Of a DNA stretch of 64,000 nt, positions 58,238 through 64,000 are shown piece after piece. How positions within the stretch are numbered: position 1 is the stretch's first letter; each line of letters begins with the position of its first letter. The notes under the pieces were generated by a model. That model ran no database searches, was not told the origin of the DNA, and worked only from the letters and a program-made list of their open reading frames with translations. The stretch comes from Dialister sp. UBA7295. GTDB lineage: Bacteria; Bacillota; Negativicutes; Veillonellales; Dialisteraceae. Location of the stretch: the NCBI GenBank assembly GCA_002471975.1, contig DKQZ01000032.1, positions 10,072 to 74,071 on the forward strand, in the 5' to 3' direction. A program made the position numbers and the translations under genes.

Positions 58238-58551
58238 GGAGGAAGTTTTAACGGCAGCCTGATACTTTCCCCGGCAAAAATGATTTTGAAACGTAAAAAC
58301 TTTCTTCATTTGGAGAGGTATATCATATTTCCAAAAAATCATTAAACCTGCATTTCTCGATTACAAAATCTCATAAACATATCACTCAACTTTTTGTTTC
58401 CCTGTGTTCACGGCCTTTAAAAGCGCGAAAGATTTTTAATATTTTGTAGTCAGAATGGAAATAGGGGCAGAATGATTTGTAAAGTCATTTTCCATATGAA
58501 TATACAATTTAATAAATAGAGTATACGTATTGGGAGAAAAATTTATAGATG
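58238..58551. other. AT-rich intergenic region between divergent promoters
   Basis: About 310 bases with no open frame of note and no clear hairpin-plus-T-run. It is markedly more AT-rich than the coding DNA. I looked for a B. subtilis-like CggR direct repeat (CGGGAC-type) and did not see one. It may hold regulator or CcpA sites that I cannot define. Confidence 0.5.
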
Positions 58552-58580
58552 TTGTAGTATTAAACGAGGCGTGATATACT
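58552..58580 (+). promoter_or_regulatory. Promoter of the glycolytic operon
   Basis: TTGTAG, 17 bases, TATACT with TGA before it (extended -10). Transcript start near 58587, leader about 50 bases. Confidence 0.7.
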
Positions 58581-58637
58581 GTAAAAGGTAAAGCCCGGCT
58601 GGTTCTGTTTGTTTTCTGACTAATGGGAGGGATATTG

Positions 58638-59681
58638 GTGAAAGAAGATTCCCTGATGATGCTTCTCCTGCCTGAAATGGTAGTAGAGGCGCAGGAACGA
58701 TATGAGATTCTTCGCCAGATTCATGATATGCAGCCCGTGGGAAGGCATCTCCTTGCGGTGCAGACGAAACTCTCCGAAAACACGGTAAGAAAACACATCG
58801 AAAAAATGGAAAAGGCCGGCCTTTTATTTTCCCGTCATTCCGGTATTACGCTGACCTCGAAAGGGGAGTCCTTCATCGTTCCGCTGGCACCTTATTTTCA
58901 GAAGACACCGGCACTTTCAGATATGGAAGATCATCTGGCCTCTGTCCTTTCCATGGAGAGGGTCGTGGTTGTCCGCGGAAATTCTGATGAATCCGATGAG
59001 GTGAATGAGGAAATCAGCCAGGAAGCAGCCATGATTTTTCTTCGCATGATTCGCGATGGGGACGTGGCTGCAGTCAGCGGGGGAAGAATCCTTGCCGGCA
59101 TTGCGGAAGCGCTGCCTTCGCTTCACATGAACGTGGATATCGTTCCGGCACGTGGGGGATCCGGCAGGCAGATGGAATATGTGCCTGATTTCGTGGCAGC
59201 CCGGATGGCTGAAAAGCTCGGTGGGCGCTATCATATGCTTCAGATTCCTGATGGTATCAGTCCGGAACTCTTCCTGAAAATCAGGAGTGAGCTGCCCCGG
59301 GTGCGGGAGGTGGAGAAACTGGCATCGGAAGTCAAGATCCTTCTGACCGGTATCGATGTGCCCAGGGCCCCGTTCCGATGGCCCGAGCTTCCATCAGACG
59401 TAAGAATGCGGATCACGGAGGAAAAGGCGGAAGGCGAGGCTTTAGGTATTTATGCAGACATTAACGGGAAAGTGCTCTACCGGTTCTATAACGCCGGTAT
59501 TTCCCGGGAAGATATATCTTCCATTCCCTGTGTACTCATTGCCGCAGGCGGCAGAAGCAGGGGAGCAGCTATTCTTGCCATGGCAAGAGCAGGTTTCAGA
59601 GGTGTTCTTATTACTGACGAAGGTGCGGGAGAAGAAATATTGCGTTTGACAGCCGCCGTGCAGTCAGAAAACAGGAGGTAA
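58638..59681 (+). CDS. cggR: Central glycolytic genes regulator (SorC/CggR family)
   Basis: 347 residues. An N-terminal winged helix (about 20-85: ERYEILRQIHDMQPVGRHLL and KLSENTVRKHIEKMEKAGLL) is joined to a C-terminal SorC-type sugar-phosphate-binding domain (about 95-347) with VSGGRILAGIAEAL near 144 and LIAAGGRSRGAAILAM near 300. In Bacilli CggR represses its own operon and is released by fructose 1,6-bisphosphate. The GTG at 58638, 7 bases after GGGAGG, is preferred to the TTG at 58635 or the ATG at 58623. It leads gapA-pgk-tpiA-eno and is surely autoregulatory by analogy. Confidence 0.92.
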   Translation: MKEDSLMMLLLPEMVVEAQERYEILRQIHDMQPVGRHLLAVQTKLSENTVRKHIEKMEKAGLLFSRHSGITLTSKGESFIVPLAPYFQKTPALSDMEDHLASVLSMERVVVVRGNSDESDEVNEEISQEAAMIFLRMIRDGDVAAVSGGRILAGIAEALPSLHMNVDIVPARGGSGRQMEYVPDFVAARMAEKLGGRYHMLQIPDGISPELFLKIRSELPRVREVEKLASEVKILLTGIDVPRAPFRWPELPSDVRMRITEEKAEGEALGIYADINGKVLYRFYNAGISREDISSIPCVLIAAGGRSRGAAILAMARAGFRGVLITDEGAGEEILRLTAAVQSENRR

Positions 59682-59689
59682 AGGAAATC

Positions 59690-60697
59690 ATGACAAAAAT
59701 CGGTATTAACGGATTCGGCAGAATTGGCAGACTCGTATTCCGTGGAATGCTTGACCGGGATGATCTGGAAGTCGTGGCAATCAACAATCCAAGCGGTGTG
59801 GAGACTGCTGAATATCTTCTGAAATATGATACGGTTCATGGCCGGCTTGGCAAGAAAGTGGAAATCGACGGCGAGGACCTGATTATTGAAGGAAAGAGAG
59901 TTCATGTATTCCATGACCGGGATCCTGAAAACCTTGACTGGAGCAAGTACGGCGTGGAAATCGTCGTTGAATCGACGGGCAAATTGAAAGATAAGGCCAG
60001 CGCCGGCAAACATATCAAAGGGACCGTTAAAAAAGTCATTATTACTGCCCCGGGCAAAGATGATGATGCCACCATCGTCATGGGCGTCAACGAAGAAATT
60101 TACGATCCGGAAAAGGATCACATTATTTCCAATGCATCCTGTACCACCAACTGCCTGGCGCCGGTTGTCAAAGTACTGCATGAAAAATTTGGTATCAAGA
60201 GAGGTCTCATGACCACGGTTCATTCCTATACCAATGACCAGGCCATTCTGGAAAAGGCTCATAAGAAGGACGCAAGAAGAGGCAGGGCTGCTGCGGAAAA
60301 TATTATTCCTACCTCTACGGGTGCAGCCAAAGCCATTGGCATCGTTATTCCGGAACTGAAGGGCAAACTGAACGGCCTTGCCATCCGCGTACCAACCCCG
60401 GATGTTTCCCTGGTAGACCTCGTCGCTGAACTTGGAAAAAATGTAACGAAAGAAGAAGTCAATGCTGCTCTCAAAGAAGCATCGGAAGGAGAACTCAAAG
60501 GCATCCTTGCCTATACGGATGAACCCCTTGTTTCCAGCGACTTCAGGACCACTGACGTAAGCTCCACTGTAGACAGCCTCCTGACCATGGTCATGGATGG
60601 CAACCTGGTAAAGGTCATCGCATGGTATGACAATGAATGGGGTTATTCCATGAGAATCATTGACCTTGTTAAGTTCGTGGCTACGAAAGGACTCTGA
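59690..60697 (+). CDS. gapA: Glyceraldehyde-3-phosphate dehydrogenase, type I
   Basis: A 335-residue GAPDH. NAD-binding GINGFGRIGRLVFR at residues 5-18, the catalytic Cys in ASCTTNCLAP near 153, the phosphate-binding STGAAKAIG near 210 and WYDNEWGYSMR near 312. It oxidises glyceraldehyde 3-phosphate to 1,3-bisphosphoglycerate with NAD. It begins 8 bases after cggR behind GGAGGTAAAGG. The residue after beta-strand 2 (NNPSGVE) differs from the usual NDP or NNL, so cofactor preference (NAD or NADP) is worth noting but not decided. Confidence 0.97.
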   Translation: MTKIGINGFGRIGRLVFRGMLDRDDLEVVAINNPSGVETAEYLLKYDTVHGRLGKKVEIDGEDLIIEGKRVHVFHDRDPENLDWSKYGVEIVVESTGKLKDKASAGKHIKGTVKKVIITAPGKDDDATIVMGVNEEIYDPEKDHIISNASCTTNCLAPVVKVLHEKFGIKRGLMTTVHSYTNDQAILEKAHKKDARRGRAAAENIIPTSTGAAKAIGIVIPELKGKLNGLAIRVPTPDVSLVDLVAELGKNVTKEEVNAALKEASEGELKGILAYTDEPLVSSDFRTTDVSSTVDSLLTMVMDGNLVKVIAWYDNEWGYSMRIIDLVKFVATKGL

Positions 60698-60699
60698 TT

Positions 60700-61887
60700 A
60701 TGAACAAGCAGACCATTTATGATTTAAAGCCGGAAGGCAAGACCGTATATGTCCGTGTGGACTATAATGTTCCACATGACAAGGAAGGCCATATTCTTGA
60801 TGACCGCCGGATCCGTGCTACGGTTCCCACGATTCGTTACCTGCTGGACCATGGGGCAGCCATTGTTCTTGCCAGCCATATGGGCCGGCCAAAGGGAGTG
60901 GTGAATAAGGAACTGTCCCTCGCCCCTGTGGCTGTCCGTCTTTCTGAAATTCTTTCCAGGGAAGTGCTTTTTGCGGATGACTGCATCGGCGAAAAAGCAG
61001 CTGCCCTGAAAAAAGGACTGGAACCGGGACAGATACTTCTTCTCGAAAATCTCCGCTTCCACAAGGAAGAAGAAAAGAACAATCCTGATTTTGTTAAAGA
61101 ACTCATTGAAGGCTGTGATCTGGCAGTCAATGATGCCTTCGGCGTATCTCACCGTGCCCATGCATCGGTAGTCGGCGTAGGTAAAGTCATGCCCATGGTT
61201 TCCGGACTTCTCCTGAAGAAGGAAATCGATTTCCTGGACGGGGTTATTGAACATCCGGACCGCCCATTTGCGGCTATCATCGGCGGGGCAAAAATCAGCG
61301 ATAAAATCCAGGTCATTGCCAACCTGATGGAAAAAGCGGATGTCATCCTGATTGGCGGCGGCATGGCCAATACCTTTGTAGCTGCCCAGGGTTATGATAT
61401 GGGCCAGTCCCTGCAGGACCGGGACCGTTTTGACCTTGCCCGCAACCTGATGAAGAAAGCCCATGATATGGGATCGGAAATCATGCTGCCTGTGGATTTC
61501 ATGGCCGGCGATTCTTTCTCTGAAAATGCAAAGACAAAAGTTCTTTCGGCTGAAGAATTCGGTGATCCCTGGATGGCACTGGATATCGGACCGAAGACCA
61601 TTGAGCTTTATGTGGAAACCCTGAAGAAGATGAAGACCGTCGTATGGAACGGGCCTATGGGCGTATTTGAAATGAAACCGTTCTCCAAAGGTACTTTTGC
61701 CATTGCTGAAGCCATGGCTGACCTTAAGGCGACGACTGTCATTGGCGGCGGCGAATCGGCATCGGTGGTGGACCAGCTGGGAATTGAAGATAAATTCTCT
61801 CATGTTTCCACCGGCGGCGGCGCATCCCTGGAAATGCTGGAAGGCATGGTCCTTCCGGGAGTAGCCATTCTTGCAGATAAGGAGTGA
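60700..61887 (+). CDS. pgk: Phosphoglycerate kinase
   Basis: A 395-residue PGK. RVDYNVPHDKEGHILDDRRIRAT near residue 19, where most family members have VDFNVP; SHMGRPKGV near 60; LLENLRFHKEEE near 108; the ATP-site GGAKISDKI near 195; and GGGESASVVDQLG near 349. It makes ATP and 3-phosphoglycerate from 1,3-bisphosphoglycerate. It begins 2 bases after gapA; AAGGA lies inside the gapA end. The Tyr for Phe in the first motif is a mild substitution. The GGG(E/D) motif has Glu where Asp is commonest. Confidence 0.96.
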   Translation: MNKQTIYDLKPEGKTVYVRVDYNVPHDKEGHILDDRRIRATVPTIRYLLDHGAAIVLASHMGRPKGVVNKELSLAPVAVRLSEILSREVLFADDCIGEKAAALKKGLEPGQILLLENLRFHKEEEKNNPDFVKELIEGCDLAVNDAFGVSHRAHASVVGVGKVMPMVSGLLLKKEIDFLDGVIEHPDRPFAAIIGGAKISDKIQVIANLMEKADVILIGGGMANTFVAAQGYDMGQSLQDRDRFDLARNLMKKAHDMGSEIMLPVDFMAGDSFSENAKTKVLSAEEFGDPWMALDIGPKTIELYVETLKKMKTVVWNGPMGVFEMKPFSKGTFAIAEAMADLKATTVIGGGESASVVDQLGIEDKFSHVSTGGGASLEMLEGMVLPGVAILADKE

Positions 61888-61893
61888 TGCTTT

Positions 61894-62640
61894 TTGAGGC
61901 AGACCCTGATCGCAGGAAACTGGAAAATGAATCTCACCGTTTCCGAAACAGAGGAATTTTTTAAGAATTTTAAATTCCGGAAGAAGGAAAATGTGGAGCT
62001 TTTGCTCTGTCCTCCTTTTACGGATATTCCGATTACCCGTTTTTTTCTGGAACGAACATCAGTCAAATGGGGCGCCCAGGACGTATATCCATCTCCCAAA
62101 GGTGCCTTTACCGGTGAAATTTCTCCATCCATGCTGAAGGATCTTGGCTGCACCTATGTCATCTGCGGTCATTCGGAACGTCGCCAGATTCTTGGCGAAA
62201 GCGATGAATTCGTAGGGAAGAAAGTGCAGGCTGTCCTGAAGGAAGGACTGACTCCGATTCTCTGCGTGGGAGAGACACTGGAAGAAAGGGAAGCGGAAAA
62301 AACGGAGAAACGGATCAGCGAAGAAATCGGTGCCGCTTTTTCCCTGCTGAAGAAAGAAGAAATAGAAAAAATAGTGATTGCCTATGAACCCATCTGGGCT
62401 ATAGGTTCCGGCAGGGCGGCCACGGCAGAGGATGCAGAGAAAATTTCTTTCTTCATCCGTCACACCGTGAAAGAAGCAGCCGGTAAAAAAGCGGCAGAAT
62501 CGGTACGCATCCTTTATGGAGGCTCCGTCAATGCCGATAACATTGCCGATTTCCTGAAAGAAAAAGATATTGATGGCGGGCTCATAGGCGGCGCAAGCCT
62601 GAAACCCGAATCATTTCTTGCTATATACAAAAACGCCTGA
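61894..62640 (+). CDS. tpiA: Triosephosphate isomerase
   Basis: A 248-residue TIM. AGNWKMN at residues 7-13 carries the substrate Lys, CGHSERR near 91 the electrophilic His, YEPIWAIGSG near 162 the catalytic Glu followed by the flexible loop, and ILYGGSVNADN near 206 the phosphate-binding strand. It interconverts dihydroxyacetone phosphate and glyceraldehyde 3-phosphate. The start is TTG 61894, 9 bases after AAGGAG, with an overlapping out-of-frame ATG at 61887; the rare start may lower its yield. It lies 6 bases after pgk. Confidence 0.95.
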   Translation: MRQTLIAGNWKMNLTVSETEEFFKNFKFRKKENVELLLCPPFTDIPITRFFLERTSVKWGAQDVYPSPKGAFTGEISPSMLKDLGCTYVICGHSERRQILGESDEFVGKKVQAVLKEGLTPILCVGETLEEREAEKTEKRISEEIGAAFSLLKKEEIEKIVIAYEPIWAIGSGRAATAEDAEKISFFIRHTVKEAAGKKAAESVRILYGGSVNADNIADFLKEKDIDGGLIGGASLKPESFLAIYKNA

Positions 62641-62683
62641 AAAGGCAAGTCCATGACAGAATTAACAGGAGGAATAAGAGAGC

Positions 62684-63979
62684 ATGGCAGCAATTACTGA
62701 TCTTCACGCAAGAGAAATTCTGGATTCCCGCGGAAATCCTACAGTTGAAGTGGAAATGGTCCTGGAGGACGGCACTTTTGCCAGAGCAGCCGTTCCATCG
62801 GGCGCATCTACCGGTATGTTTGAAGCTACCGAACTTCGTGACGGAGATAAGAGCCGTTACAATGGCAAAGGCGTACTGAAGGCTGTCAATCATGTGAATG
62901 GCGAAATCGCTGATGCTGTTCTTGGCTGGGATGCCAGTGACCAGAGAGGCCTGGATCATATCCTGATTAATCTGGATGGAACAGAAAACAAGAGCCGTCT
63001 TGGAGCCAATGCCATTCTCGGCGTATCCCTGGCAGCAGCTCATGCATCTGCAGAATCTGCCGGCCTTCCGCTTTATCAGTATCTGGGCGGCGTGAATGCC
63101 CATAATCTGCCGGTACCCATGATGAACATCATGAACGGCGGCGCTCATGCTGATAACAATGTGGATATCCAGGAAAGCATGATTATGCCGGTAGGCGCGC
63201 CAAGCTTCCATGAAGGTCTCCGGATGTGTGCGGAAATTTATCATGCCCTGAAAGAAGTGCTGAAGGGCAAAGGACTTTCCACTGCCGTCGGTGATGAAGG
63301 CGGCTATGCGCCGGATCTCCCCTCCAATGAAGCAGCAATGGAAGTCATCTGCGAAGCTATCGAAAAAGCCGGTTATTCTGCAGGAAAAGATGTAGTCCTG
63401 GCTACTGATGTGGCAGCTTCTGAACTGCTTGGTGATGACGGACTGTACCATCTGGCCGGCGACCATACCGCAAAGACTGCGGAAGGCATGATTGAATTCT
63501 ATGAAAAACTGATTGATGAATACCCGATTATCTCCATCGAAGATGGCCTTGGTGAAGAAGACTGGGATGGCTGGAAGAAGCTGACCGATGCCCTGGGCAA
63601 GAAAGTCCAGCTCGTAGGCGACGACCTTTTCGTAACCAACACGAAACGTCTTTCCAAAGGCATTCATGCCGGCGTTGCCAATTCCATCCTGATCAAGCTG
63701 AACCAGATCGGTACCCTTACCGAGACTTTTGAAGCAGTCCAGATGGCACAGCGCTGCGGTTATACCGCCGTTATTTCTCACCGCTCCGGTGAGACTGCCG
63801 ACACCACGATTGCCGATGTGGCTGTAGCTCTCAATGCAGGCCAGATCAAGACCGGTGCCCCGGGACGTACAGAAAGAGTGGCCAAGTACAATCAGCTTCT
63901 CCGTATTGAAGAAGAACTGGATGCCGATGCCTTCTACGGCAGCAGTGCCCTGACTCACAGAATGAAACGGTTTGAATAA
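62684..63979 (+). CDS. eno: Enolase
   Basis: A 431-residue enolase. AREILDSRGNPTVEVE near residue 9, GASTGMFEATELRDGD near 38, GDEGGYAPD near 203 (catalytic Glu), the magnesium ligands in SIEDGLGEEDW near 285 and VGDDLFVTN near 310, the catalytic Lys in IKLNQIG near 338 and SHRSGETADTTIAD near 367. It converts 2-phosphoglycerate to phosphoenolpyruvate. AGGAGG precedes the ATG. It is the last complete gene of the operon; TTTCCAAAATAAAAATTCC after the stop may be the left arm of a terminator cut off by the window end. Confidence 0.97.
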   Translation: MAAITDLHAREILDSRGNPTVEVEMVLEDGTFARAAVPSGASTGMFEATELRDGDKSRYNGKGVLKAVNHVNGEIADAVLGWDASDQRGLDHILINLDGTENKSRLGANAILGVSLAAAHASAESAGLPLYQYLGGVNAHNLPVPMMNIMNGGAHADNNVDIQESMIMPVGAPSFHEGLRMCAEIYHALKEVLKGKGLSTAVGDEGGYAPDLPSNEAAMEVICEAIEKAGYSAGKDVVLATDVAASELLGDDGLYHLAGDHTAKTAEGMIEFYEKLIDEYPIISIEDGLGEEDWDGWKKLTDALGKKVQLVGDDLFVTNTKRLSKGIHAGVANSILIKLNQIGTLTETFEAVQMAQRCGYTAVISHRSGETADTTIADVAVALNAGQIKTGAPGRTERVAKYNQLLRIEEELDADAFYGSSALTHRMKRFE

Positions 63980-64000
63980 TTTCCAAAATAAAAATTCCTC

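Noticed and set aside
58238..58637. CggR operator of the Bacillus type before cggR
   Set aside because: Looked for CGGGAC-type direct repeats and found none; the operator here must differ.
1..64000. CRISPR arrays, insertion sequences, prophage, tRNA or rRNA genes
   Set aside because: No regularly spaced repeats, transposase or integrase frames, attachment-like repeats, or cloverleaf sequences were seen.

Overview
The window looks like chromosomal DNA of a diderm Firmicute of the Negativicutes, probably a Dialister-like member of the Veillonellaceae (my inference; genus uncertain). The regulation is Firmicute in style: a SAM-I riboswitch, a tRNA-Cys T-box, a CggR-led glycolytic operon, ArgR boxes, a BirA box, strong AGGAGG ribosome sites and U-tailed terminators. 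Yet the left end carries heptose and lipopolysaccharide-core genes (hldE, a GT9 heptosyltransferase), which imply an outer membrane. There are no rRNA or tRNA genes, no CRISPR array, no transposase and no phage genes. Almost every gene is intact housekeeping.

Layout. 1-4.8 kb: surface-glycan operon (UDP-sugar epimerase, GT4, hldE, GT9). 4.9-7.3 kb: divergent MFS exporter and class I amidotransferase-type hydrolase, with a promoter, hairpins and a large palindrome between them. 7.4-10.2 kb: metNIQ methionine transporter on the minus strand behind a SAM-I riboswitch. 10.4-13.7 kb: TrpR-like regulator, hexose-phosphate mutase, fumC. 14-18.7 kb: rbsKDACB ribose operon. 18.8-21.3 kb: murB, an unrecognised P-loop/Asp23-like fusion and an orphan trpF. 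21.4-23.2 kb: Cys T-box and metY. 23.2-28 kb: hslVU, birA-bioY, coaX. 28-31 kb: three tandem paralogous amino-acid-binding lipoproteins, each preceded by an ArgR-like box, with no permease. 31.1-39.3 kb: lysA, gamma-carbonic anhydrase, leuS, a uridine-kinase-like fusion, trxB, nth. 39.3-43.8 kb: a membrane protein of unknown role, nicotinamidase, thiL, gpmA, patatin. 43.8-46.4 kb: tsaE-tsaB-rimI-tsaD for tRNA t6A. 46.4-50.2 kb: histidine kinase plus ANTAR regulator, a metallo-hydrolase, a PhoU-like DUF47 protein and a tiny hydrophobic-peptide unit. 50.2-57.1 kb: folP-folB-folK, mfd, a MurJ/SpoVB-like flippase. 57.2-64 kb: FabK-like flavoprotein (minus) and cggR-gapA-pgk-tpiA-eno, which runs to the window edge.

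How the parts work together. Sulfur amino acids are sensed twice: metNIQ answers to SAM, and metY answers to uncharged tRNA-Cys (specifier TGC, T-box UGGA matching a U73 discriminator). Basic amino acids are probably sensed by ArgR at the three binding-protein genes next to lysA. Biotin is sensed by BirA at its own promoter, which also reads into bioY. The lower glycolytic operon lacks a phosphoglycerate mutase, and a 2,3-BPG-dependent gpmA stands about 17 kb upstream of it.

The best candidates for something undescribed are the 22-residue hydrophobic peptide unit at 50.0-50.16 kb, the short structured transcript at 6.28-6.42 kb, the P-loop/Asp23-like fusion at 19.9 kb, the ArgR-linked triplet of binding proteins, and the so far target-less ANTAR antitermination pair.
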